Source: CAYUVF01 sp964448045
GTDB taxonomy: Bacteria; Bacteroidota; Rhodothermia; Rhodothermales; Salinibacteraceae
Direction: 5' to 3'
DNA length: 64,000 nt
Assembly (NCBI GenBank): GCA_964448045.1
Contig: CAYUVF010000015.1
Location: 1 to 64,000 of the forward strand
The position numbers and the translations under genes were made by a program. Of this stretch, positions 35,772 to 43,747 are shown in pieces. Below the pieces are notes generated by a model. It was not told the origin of the DNA. It saw only the letters and a program-made list of their open reading frames with translations, and did not search any database. Within the stretch, counting starts at the first letter, position 1. Each line of letters begins with the position of its first letter.

Positions 35772-37685
35772 ATGTCGTATGCCAATCAACTGAGCGCCCT
35801 GGCGATCCTGTTCTGGGGACTGTGCCTGGGTACGATCGGGGCAGACGTGCGCGCCCAGCCCACCGAGCGCGCGCTGACGTTCGCCGAACTCGGCTATCCG
35901 GAAGGAATTTCCCTGACGGGGCTTGCTGCCGCGCAGGATCTCTTTGTGCCTGTGCCTGCGGGCCTGCAGGTACAGGCGCTTCGGCTGCACATCCAGCCGC
36001 CCCCGATCCCCTCAGAAGGCTACGTGCGCGTGACATCGGGCGGGCGTCTCGGGGGACAGCGCGTGCTGCCCGAGGCCAAGACGAAGATCACGATCCCGAT
36101 GCCAGGGCTTCGCCCGACCGACGGCGGGGTTCCCCTTACAGTGCAGGCCGTCCTGCGTGGCCGCGACCGCTGCGAAGCCGAGCGCTTCGCGCGGGTCGAC
36201 CTCGCCGCCGAGAGCGAGGTTGTGCTGCGCGGCACGATGCGCCCGCCCCAAGAAATCGCCGCTTTCTTTCCGGCGCACCTCGACCGTGCAACGCTGTTCG
36301 TGCCCGATCCCGTACCGGAGGCCGCGGCACAGGCGGCGCTGGACCTTGCGGCCTATCTGCCACGACGCTATCCGGCCCGCCCGCCCACGCTGGTCATCCG
36401 TCCGATGCCACCCGCCCTGCGCCACCACCCCGACTCGCTGGCTCTCGTGCCCGAGGCTGGGCCGTGGGCGCGGTCGATCGTGTGGGATCCGGGTGCTGGC
36501 GCCCGCCTGATCTTCGATGGGGAATCTGGCCGGTTTCCTGCGCTGCTCATCGGGGAAGACCAGGCGGTGCGCCAGCTCGTCCGCCGGCCGTCGGGCGACC
36601 GGGTGGCGGTGACGCCAGCGCTGTCGGTGGATACGCTGGCGCTGCTGGCGCCGCCTGGGGTAAGCGACCGTCAGCCGCTCGCTCGGATGGGGGCGACCGC
36701 TCGCACGATGCGCGGCGTAGGCACGCTGTCGACCGCCTACCCCTTCGCGCTGGCCGATTTTGGGCCCCGGCGCTATCCGACGGGTTTCCACCTGCGGGTG
36801 CGGCACAGCGCTCTCCCCGAGGCCGGCACCGCGTCCGTGGAGGTGCTCCTCAACGGAGCCGTGGTGGGCAGCCAGCGCCTCGGGCGCGCCGCCTCCACCG
36901 ATCTGTACGCCTCGCTGCCCCGCACCGAGTTGCAGCCGGCGAACACGCTCACAGTGCGGGTCGCCTATCAAGCGCCGAGCGGAAACTGTAGCCTGGAGGC
37001 GCAGCCGATCAGCGTGACCGTCGATCCGCGATCCAGCTTTACGCTGGCAGATGGCGAGGCCCTGCCGCCGGGGTTTGGGCGGGCGCCCCAGGCCTTGCTG
37101 CCATCGTTCCACGTGCTGATGGATCCGCGCACGGTCCCGGCTTTGCAGCAGGCCGCTCGGCTCATTGGAGCGATGCAAGCAACGACGCGGCGTTCGCTCC
37201 GCCCGCAGATCACCTCTGCCATCCCCGCGAGTGGTCCGCTCCTCGCCCTCGGGCCAGCCGATCTGGCCGCCGAAGCGCAGGCGCCGGTGCGCACGCCGGG
37301 ATTTCGCCTGATCGGGGCAGGAGGGGGCGTCGAGATGGCCTTCCGGCCGGCGCACCCCTACGCAGCGTTGCAAGCGTTCGAGCAGGGGCGGCGCTACGTC
37401 TTGATGGCCTCGGGAGCGCCCGAAGCGCGCCGCGCCCTCCTGGACGAACTGCTGGCGAGCGACGGATGGTACGGCGTCCGCGGCGATCTCGCCCTCCGCG
37501 GGCCCCACGGACCGGCGACGACCGTGCGCCTGCACGGCACCGACGTGCGCGTCGAGCCGCTGGCGCTCGACGCGCCCAGCTTCTGGACGCGCTACCGCCT
37601 GTGGATCTACCTGGGTGCCGCGCTGCTCCTTCTCGTCGTTCTCGCCGTGCTTTATCCTAAAGTGGTGCGCCATGGAGACGTTTGA
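35772..37685 (+). CDS. BcsB-like periplasmic subunit of a polysaccharide synthase
   Basis: The product (637 aa) has a signal peptide (MSYANQLSALAILFWGLCLG to VRAQ) and two repeated carbohydrate-binding-like halves (LTLAGLRPTDGGVPLTV-type strands; PTGFHLRVRHSALPEAG; SVEVLLNGAVVGSQ). A C-terminal membrane helix (LWIYLGAALLLLVVLAVLY) anchors it. This is the architecture of BcsB, which guides nascent glucan out of the inner membrane with BcsA. The gene overlaps the next, a family 2 glycosyltransferase, by 14 bp. ATG 35772 fits the signal peptide. The level of similarity to BcsB was judged by eye. Confidence 0.75.
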   Translation: MSYANQLSALAILFWGLCLGTIGADVRAQPTERALTFAELGYPEGISLTGLAAAQDLFVPVPAGLQVQALRLHIQPPPIPSEGYVRVTSGGRLGGQRVLPEAKTKITIPMPGLRPTDGGVPLTVQAVLRGRDRCEAERFARVDLAAESEVVLRGTMRPPQEIAAFFPAHLDRATLFVPDPVPEAAAQAALDLAAYLPRRYPARPPTLVIRPMPPALRHHPDSLALVPEAGPWARSIVWDPGAGARLIFDGESGRFPALLIGEDQAVRQLVRRPSGDRVAVTPALSVDTLALLAPPGVSDRQPLARMGATARTMRGVGTLSTAYPFALADFGPRRYPTGFHLRVRHSALPEAGTASVEVLLNGAVVGSQRLGRAASTDLYASLPRTELQPANTLTVRVAYQAPSGNCSLEAQPISVTVDPRSSFTLADGEALPPGFGRAPQALLPSFHVLMDPRTVPALQQAARLIGAMQATTRRSLRPQITSAIPASGPLLALGPADLAAEAQAPVRTPGFRLIGAGGGVEMAFRPAHPYAALQAFEQGRRYVLMASGAPEARRALLDELLASDGWYGVRGDLALRGPHGPATTVRLHGTDVRVEPLALDAPSFWTRYRLWIYLGAALLLLVVLAVLYPKVVRHGDV

Positions 37686-39552
37686 GATCCGCGAACAGCC
37701 GCCCCCCGGCGAGAAGCTGCGGCTGGGCGAATATCTGGTGCAGCAAGGCATCCTGAGCGAAGACCGTTTGCGCGACGCCCTCCGCGAGCAGCAGCGCACC
37801 GGCGGCCAACTGGGGCGCATCCTGCTGGCCCTGGGCTACGTCCATCGGCTCGATCTCTACCGGGCGCTGTCCGATCTGTGGGATTTCCCGTTTGTGCTTC
37901 TCACCGAAGTCGAACTGGATGAAGAGCTGATCCAGACGCTGACGATGGAGGAGGCGCTGGAGCACAGCGTCATCCCACTGCGCCAGCAGGCCGGCCGGCT
38001 CGATGTGGCCATTACGGAGCGGCCGCATGCCGAAGTCGAAGCTCTCCTGAAAGACCGCTTCGGCGTGGACGAGGTGCAGTATCACATCACCACCGATTGG
38101 GACTTCGACCGGGCCGCGCGCCGCATCTTCGAGCACGACCTGATGGAGGGCTCCGTCTATAAGCTCTTTTACCGCTACCCCGAGGAATCGGCCTTCACCG
38201 TGTTTACGCAGGCGCAATACGTCGGGTTGGCTGGTGCCGGACTTCTGCTGATCGGCGGGCTGTACGCGGCGCTGCATCCCACCCTCGTGGGCCTCAACGT
38301 GGTCGTCAACCTGCTCTTTTTTGTGGCCGTGGCCTTTAAGTTTTTCGTGAGCCTGGCCGGCGCGCATCTGGAAGATGAGGCGGGCATCACCGATGCCGAG
38401 GTGCGCGCGCTCGACGACGAGGCCCTGCCCATGTACACGATTCTGGTGCCCGTCTACAAGGAAGCCAACGTCATCGGCGGGCTGATGGAGCACCTGGGTG
38501 GGCTCGACTATCCGAAGCACAAGTTGGAGATCCTCGTGCTCATCGAGGAGGACGATGAAGAGACGCTGGCGGCGGCCCAAGCCGCGGCGCCGCCGCACAA
38601 CGTGGAGTTTGTAATCATTCCCACGCGTCAGCCCAAGACCAAGCCCAAGGCGTGCAACGTGGGTATGTACTTCGCACAGGGCGATCTCGTGGTGATTTAC
38701 GACGCCGAGGACCGTCCCGAAGCCGATCAGCTCAAGAAAGCGGTCATTGCCTTCGCGCAGGGCGACGACGACCTGATCTGCGTGCAGGCGGCGCTCAACT
38801 ACTACAACGCCGGGGAGAACGTGCTCACCCGCATGTTCACGCTGGAGTACTCGTTCTGGTTTGATTACATGCTGCCGGGCCTGCAGCGCCTCGGGCTGCC
38901 GATCCCGCTGGGGGGCACCAGCAATCACTTCCGCGCCGATCGGCTCCGCGAGTTGGGCAACTGGGATCCGTTTAACGTCACCGAAGACGCCGATCTGGGC
39001 ATCCGCGCGGCGATGCACGGCTACCGGGTGGGCACGATTAACTCGACCACCTTCGAGGAGGCCAACAACGCCGTCTGGAACTGGATTCGGCAGCGCTCGC
39101 GCTGGATCAAAGGGTACATGCAGACGATGCTCGTCCACGCGCGCCATCCCATCGAGCTGTTGCGGCGCGTGGGTCTCAAGCAAGCCCTGGGCTTTGCGCT
39201 GTTGATTGGCGGGACGCCGCTCGTCTTTCTGCTGACGCCCCTACTCTTCAGCATCATGGGGCTGTGGCTCGTGGTCGGCGCGCAGCCGCTGGAGCCCTAC
39301 TTTCCGCCGGTGGTGCTCTATCTGTCGCTGTTCAACGTCACGTGGGGCAATGCGCTGGCGATTTATCTGAACATGCTGGCGGTTTTTCAGCGGCGCTACT
39401 TCGGATTGGTGCCTTTCGCCTTGCTCAACCCGTTTTACTGGTGGCTCCATGCCTACGCCTCGTTCAAGGCGCTGGGGCAGCTTTTTTCGAAACCGTTCTT
39501 CTGGGAGAAGACGAATCATGGCCTCACTGACCACACGACAGCATCCGCATAG
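37672..39552 (+). CDS. Family 2 glycosyltransferase with N-terminal MshEN (c-di-GMP-binding) domain
   Basis: The product (626 aa) begins with an MshEN domain (residues 15-75). Its first motif is RLGEYLVQQGIL with SEDRLRDALREQ, then a five-residue gap QRTGG. The second motif is QLGRILLALGYV with HRLDLYRALSDL, as in c-di-GMP-binding MshE and NfrB proteins. Membrane helices near 185-230 precede the GT2 domain with VPVYKEANVIGG, the DAEDR acidic motif, VTEDADLG and QRSRW (the QxxRW motif). Several C-terminal membrane helices follow. It is a processive polysaccharide synthase, coupled to the BcsB-like gene by overlap and lacking a PilZ domain. Confidence 0.9.
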   Translation: METFEIREQPPPGEKLRLGEYLVQQGILSEDRLRDALREQQRTGGQLGRILLALGYVHRLDLYRALSDLWDFPFVLLTEVELDEELIQTLTMEEALEHSVIPLRQQAGRLDVAITERPHAEVEALLKDRFGVDEVQYHITTDWDFDRAARRIFEHDLMEGSVYKLFYRYPEESAFTVFTQAQYVGLAGAGLLLIGGLYAALHPTLVGLNVVVNLLFFVAVAFKFFVSLAGAHLEDEAGITDAEVRALDDEALPMYTILVPVYKEANVIGGLMEHLGGLDYPKHKLEILVLIEEDDEETLAAAQAAAPPHNVEFVIIPTRQPKTKPKACNVGMYFAQGDLVVIYDAEDRPEADQLKKAVIAFAQGDDDLICVQAALNYYNAGENVLTRMFTLEYSFWFDYMLPGLQRLGLPIPLGGTSNHFRADRLRELGNWDPFNVTEDADLGIRAAMHGYRVGTINSTTFEEANNAVWNWIRQRSRWIKGYMQTMLVHARHPIELLRRVGLKQALGFALLIGGTPLVFLLTPLLFSIMGLWLVVGAQPLEPYFPPVVLYLSLFNVTWGNALAIYLNMLAVFQRRYFGLVPFALLNPFYWWLHAYASFKALGQLFSKPFFWEKTNHGLTDHTTASA

Positions 39553-40909
39553 CTGGGGGCTCCGGCTGGCGGTGGTGCTGGCCTTCGCGGCGGCGGTCGT
39601 GGGGGTGTGCGCGCAGCCGCTGTTGGACGGCTACCTCGGCGATGCCCACGCCCAGTTTTTGGCGGAGGCGCTCGTTTTGGTGGATCGCGGTCGCTTTGAA
39701 CTGTCGATTTTGGCGTATCCGCCGCTGCCGCTGATCCTGCTAGTGGTCTATCCGGCAGTGATCGCGCCCATCTGCTGGGGCGCGCTCTTCACGGGGGCCC
39801 TCGCCGAGTCCCTTGCCCGAAGCGCCGCACACACGCAGAATTACGCCCGGTTGTGGCTGCTTGGGCTGCTGTTTCTCACGCCGTTGGCGTTCACGCTATC
39901 CATCGACCATTTCTATGAGGCGATGGGCCTCTGGCTGCTCTTTCTCGCCTGGCGCCGCTGGACCGGTTGGCTGCGCACCGACATCACCGGCTACGCTTTC
40001 CGTGCAGGCCTCCTCATCGCGCTGGCCGAGTACGTGACGCCGCTGGCGCTGCTGCTGGCGCTTTCGTTTGGCGCCGTGCTGCCGCTATTTCGGCCGCTCT
40101 CAATGAGAAAATTTCTTTCGGTGTGGCTCGTGCTCGTCTTCCCGCCGCTCATCTCGCGGCTCACCATCGTTGGGCTGGGGGCCATCTTCACCGGCGCGCC
40201 GGCGTGGAGCTATCGCGAACTGATCGGGCAGGTACCTGCGCTCGTCGATGTGCTGATGGTCAGCCCGCTCTACCTGCTCGTGGGAGCGGCGCTCCTATTC
40301 GCCCGCCCGCGGGGGCGCACCCTCGCGTATGGACTGCCGCTCGCGGCGCTGGCCGTGGCCGCGGGCCTCGGCCTCAAGTTTTCGCTGCCATTTGCCGTGG
40401 CGCTGCTCTGCCTGACGGCGGTGGGTGCGCTGCCGCCCCGCATGCCTCGCCGGGTGCAGGTGGGCCTGGCCGCTGCCGTGCTGATTCAGGGCATCGTCCT
40501 GTGGAGCGTGCTCCCGTGGTCGGTGGAGAGCCCGGCTGCACGGGCGTCCGCCGAGCAGGCCGTGGCCGAGGCGCTTCGCCAGCGGCCCGATGGCAGTGTG
40601 CTCACCGATCCAGAAACTACCGCCCGCCTCGTGGCCCGGACGGGCACAGCGCGCCCCTTCGTGGTACCGATCGATCCGGGCTATCCCGCAGCAGCTCTCA
40701 CACCTGCGGCGTTCGTCGATTACATCCTGATCGGCTCGTCCGCGTCGCTGGCGCAGCAGTACGGGGACCGGAATTCGCGTCATTTTGCGCCCGTCTGGGC
40801 CGGGGCAGACTATCGGCTGTATCGCCGTGCCGATACGCCTGCTACGGCGCCTGACTCGGCTGCGCTCGCCGGAGTTCCCGCTCGCTCTTTCCCACGTGAT
40901 GTCCGCTGA
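39518..40909 (+). CDS. Polytopic membrane protein, GT-C-like, in polysaccharide cluster
   Basis: The product (463 aa) has about ten hydrophobic helices. After the first comes a loop with GYLGDAHAQFLAEALVLVDRG and YPPLPLILL, reminiscent of the GT-C glycosyltransferase entry loop. It ends in a soluble tail (AAFVDYILIGSSASLAQQYG, YRLYRRA) like the ends of such enzymes. This is suggestive only. GGGAGAAG-like purines before ATG 39518 support that start, which overlaps the upstream synthase by 35 bp. It may attach or modify the polymer. Confidence 0.6.
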   Translation: MASLTTRQHPHSWGLRLAVVLAFAAAVVGVCAQPLLDGYLGDAHAQFLAEALVLVDRGRFELSILAYPPLPLILLVVYPAVIAPICWGALFTGALAESLARSAAHTQNYARLWLLGLLFLTPLAFTLSIDHFYEAMGLWLLFLAWRRWTGWLRTDITGYAFRAGLLIALAEYVTPLALLLALSFGAVLPLFRPLSMRKFLSVWLVLVFPPLISRLTIVGLGAIFTGAPAWSYRELIGQVPALVDVLMVSPLYLLVGAALLFARPRGRTLAYGLPLAALAVAAGLGLKFSLPFAVALLCLTAVGALPPRMPRRVQVGLAAAVLIQGIVLWSVLPWSVESPAARASAEQAVAEALRQRPDGSVLTDPETTARLVARTGTARPFVVPIDPGYPAAALTPAAFVDYILIGSSASLAQQYGDRNSRHFAPVWAGADYRLYRRADTPATAPDSAALAGVPARSFPRDVR

Positions 40910-40910
40910 T

Positions 40911-41744
40911 ATGCGCCGCTTCTTTCTCGTTCTGTTGTTCGCTGGCCTCTGGATGGGTACTGTGGAATCGGCGCATGCGGGCGGCCCGTGGCCGCAGCCC
41001 TCCGGACGCTTCTTCCTGATTCTGGACTACTACCGGTATCACACCACCCGGGGCACCCGTGCCGATGGTTCGGCCTTCGATTTCCCCAACGACGGGCGAT
41101 ACCGCAGCCACACGGTCAAGGCCTACGCCGAGTATGGCTTGAGCGACCGGTGGACGTGGGAGGGGCAGCTGCCGTTCATCTGGAATGAGTACACCGATGC
41201 GTCAACCACGCAGACCCATGCCGGTCTTTCAGATGCCGAGGTGGCGGTGCGGTACGCGGCGGTGGCGAGCGCGCCGGTGTGGCTGGCGCCGCGCGTCGGC
41301 GTGGGCGTGCCCTGGCTGTACGACGCGGTCGACCGCCCCGCACTGGGTTTCGATCAGCACTACCTTACGGCAGGCGTGGCCGCTGGGGGCAATGGCCGCG
41401 TGGCTGGACTCGATGGGTGGTGGGCGATCGACGGCCGCTATCGCCTGCACCTCGGCCCTACGAGCGATCAGCTCAAGGGCGAAGGGACGGCGGGCGTGCA
41501 TCTGAGCTCTCGGTGGGATGTGTTTGCGCAGGTTTTTGCTACTTACAGTGTGGAGGACGACGCAGCTGCCGCCGGGTCCAACCCCAACGTCCAGCCCGGC
41601 TACACGGTGCTCACCGCGAGCGCCTCGGTAGCGTACCGCCTCTCGGATACCGTGTCGCTGGTCGCCAACGCGAGCCGCGAGGTCGGCGGCAAGCGGTCGG
41701 GATTGGGCTCCATCCTGAGCGCCGAGCTGTGGCTGCGGTTGTGA
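40911..41744 (+). CDS. Outer-membrane beta-barrel protein of polysaccharide cluster
   Basis: The product (277 aa) has a signal peptide MRRFFLVLLFAGLWMGTVESAHA and a mature chain of alternating amphipathic strands. Examples are FFLILDYYRYHTTRG, HTVKAYAEYGLSDRWTWEG, EVAVRYAAVASAPVWLAPRVG, TASASVAYRLSD and SILSAELWLRL at the end. It belongs to the broad MetA-pathway/transporter-type barrels and is a candidate exit pore for the polysaccharide. Its ATG is one base after the stop of the upstream gene; an in-frame ATG at 40899 is an alternative. Confidence 0.7.
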   Translation: MRRFFLVLLFAGLWMGTVESAHAGGPWPQPSGRFFLILDYYRYHTTRGTRADGSAFDFPNDGRYRSHTVKAYAEYGLSDRWTWEGQLPFIWNEYTDASTTQTHAGLSDAEVAVRYAAVASAPVWLAPRVGVGVPWLYDAVDRPALGFDQHYLTAGVAAGGNGRVAGLDGWWAIDGRYRLHLGPTSDQLKGEGTAGVHLSSRWDVFAQVFATYSVEDDAAAAGSNPNVQPGYTVLTASASVAYRLSDTVSLVANASREVGGKRSGLGSILSAELWLRL

Positions 41745-41820
41745 CGCACCTCGTGTCTGAAAAGCGGAAGCGCCCAGGTTGAATGCGCCTCGTTTCTGGC
41801 GATCTGGCCCGAAAACGCCG

Positions 41821-41839
41821 ACCCCGCATCGGCCGGGGT
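41821..41839. terminator. Hairpin between polysaccharide cluster and GGDEF-EAL gene
   Basis: ACCCCG and CGGGGT pair around a 7-nt loop between the convergent ends of the barrel gene and the PAS-GGDEF-EAL gene. No T-run is present, so it is a weak candidate. Confidence 0.3.
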
Positions 41840-41845
41840 GTGCTC

Positions 41846-43747
41846 CTACCCGGCAGAGGGCCACGTCGCTGGGACGCGTGAATGCGGCAGGGCGCGTGTG
41901 ATGGTCTCCGCATTCGTCGGCTTGCAAAACAGGTAACCCTGGCCCAACTCGCTGTACATGGATTGCATCGCGTCGTGTTGCGCCTCCGTTTCGATACCCT
42001 CGGCAATTACTTCGTGGCCCAGCCCGTGCGCGATGTCGATAATCGACTGCACGAGTACCGAGGCTTTGCGCGAGTGCGGCAGGTCGCGGATGAACGACCG
42101 ATCAATCTTAACTGTGTGCACGGGCAACTCGGGCAGCAGGCTGAGGGCCGAGTAGCCGGTTCCGAAGTCATCCAGGGCAAAGCGGGCGCCCACACTCCGC
42201 AGCTCATAGATACGTTCGATGATCGTATCGGGCCGCTCCACGAAGGCATTCTCCGTAATCTCGATGCGGAGGGGGGCTCCGTCGCGCGAGGCGGAGAGGG
42301 AGAGGTCGCGCAGGTGATCTGCAGCGTCATTGTCCAGCAGGGTGGCGAGGGCCCAGTTGACGCTCATAAACGGCGCCGCGTCCCACTGAAACTGGGTCGT
42401 CCACGACCGGAGCTGCGCGCAGGCGGTGCGCGTGATCCAGCGGTCGATCGACACGATGAGCCCGGTCTCCTCGGCAATTGGGATGAAGGCGTTCGGGGAG
42501 ATGGTGCCGTGCTCGGGGTGGTTCCAGCGCACCAGCGCCTCGAAGCCCACGAGTTGGCCCGTACGCAGCGCTACGATCGGCTGGTAGTGGACCGCCAGCT
42601 CGTCGCGATCCAGCGCCCGGTGCAGGTCGTTCTCCAGCCGGAAGCGAGTGGCCGTCGCCTCGAAGAGGTCTGCGTCGTACACAGCGTACTGCGCGCCGCC
42701 CTGATGCTTGGCGTGATACATGGCCATATCCGCATCGCGCAGCAGCATTTCGGGGCGACTGTACTCGGGCGTGCCCATCACAATGCCGATGCTGGCGCTG
42801 GTGAAGAACTTGCGCCCATCGTGGGTGACGGGCAGGGCAACGGCGTCGATTAACTCGTCGGCGACGGCCTCGGCGTCGGACGGATGGTCGACGGCGGGCA
42901 GCAGCACGCCAAACTCATCGCCGCCGAGGCGCGCCACCGTGTCGTCCGGGCCCACGGCGCCCCGCAGGCGCTGCCCGATCTCGCGCAGGATGGCATCGCC
43001 GTGCTGATGGCCGAGCGCATCGTTGATGACCTTGAAGCGATCGAGATCCAGGAACAGGACGGCGTACGTGGGATCGGGTTGGTCCATGTGCTCACTGATG
43101 GTGCCCCACACGTGAAACAGGAACAGCTTGCGGTTGGGCAGGTCGGTCAGCGAGTCGCGGTAGGCGTTCTGGATGAGGCGCTGCTGGAGGCGCCGGCGCT
43201 CGGTGGCGTCGTGGATGGTGGCGAGGATGCGCGCGCCGCCGCGGAACGGCCCATCCGGCCCATTGGCTCCGTTGGCTCCGCCGGCAGCGGTGTCGTAGAA
43301 CAGCCGGCAGGTGACGTTCAGGAAGTGCTCGCTCCCGTCGTGGTGCAGCGTGGCCTCGCCGCTCCATTCGCCGTGATTCAAGACAGACTGCACCACCGTT
43401 TCGGGATCGGCGGCGTCCCATTCGTACGATACGAGCGCGTCGAGGCGCTGCCCGATGGCGTCGTCGCTCGCGCCGGCCAGCGCGCGCGCCGCCGCGTTCC
43501 AGTAGACGATGCGCCCGTCGAAGTCGAGCAGCACGATGGCGTCGCTCACCTGATCGAGCAAGTCTGCCTGAAACTGGGCGTGCTCGCGGCAGCGCAGCGC
43601 GGCATCGGGATGGGGCGGGACCGGAGCGGGCACGGGCGGGGCGGGCGGAGAAAGAGGGCGCGCGTCGGTCCCAGTACCGATCAACAATCGTTCCACCGGG
43701 CCGTCATCAGCGACGAGTGACGCCCTGCGTTTGCCGGTAGAGCTCAT
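41846..43747 (-). CDS. PAS-GGDEF-EAL c-di-GMP turnover protein
   Basis: The product (633 aa) has a PAS domain (about 65-180: LLDQVSDAIVLLDFDGRIVYWN). A GGDEF domain with RLGGDEFGVLLP is intact for cyclase activity. The EAL domain has FEALVRW, EITENAF, DDFGTGYSALSLL, KIDRSF and EGIETEAQ, intact for phosphodiesterase activity. It could both make and break c-di-GMP depending on the PAS input. It is convergent with the MshEN-glycosyltransferase cluster, the likely target of that signal. Its start overlaps the end of the upstream transporter gene by 41 bp, so a TTG about 60 nt downstream is also possible. Confidence 0.94.
   Translation of the reverse strand: MSSTGKRRASLVADDGPVERLLIGTGTDARPLSPPAPPVPAPVPPHPDAALRCREHAQFQADLLDQVSDAIVLLDFDGRIVYWNAAARALAGASDDAIGQRLDALVSYEWDAADPETVVQSVLNHGEWSGEATLHHDGSEHFLNVTCRLFYDTAAGGANGANGPDGPFRGGARILATIHDATERRRLQQRLIQNAYRDSLTDLPNRKLFLFHVWGTISEHMDQPDPTYAVLFLDLDRFKVINDALGHQHGDAILREIGQRLRGAVGPDDTVARLGGDEFGVLLPAVDHPSDAEAVADELIDAVALPVTHDGRKFFTSASIGIVMGTPEYSRPEMLLRDADMAMYHAKHQGGAQYAVYDADLFEATATRFRLENDLHRALDRDELAVHYQPIVALRTGQLVGFEALVRWNHPEHGTISPNAFIPIAEETGLIVSIDRWITRTACAQLRSWTTQFQWDAAPFMSVNWALATLLDNDAADHLRDLSLSASRDGAPLRIEITENAFVERPDTIIERIYELRSVGARFALDDFGTGYSALSLLPELPVHTVKIDRSFIRDLPHSRKASVLVQSIIDIAHGLGHEVIAEGIETEAQHDAMQSMYSELGQGYLFCKPTNAETITRALPHSRVPATWPSAG

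Noticed and set aside
36012..37820. A 602-codon minus-strand frame opposite the BcsB-like gene.
   Set aside because: It has shadow composition (Arg/His-rich) and no recognised motif; the plus strand has a signal peptide and C-terminal membrane anchor with overlap to the next gene.
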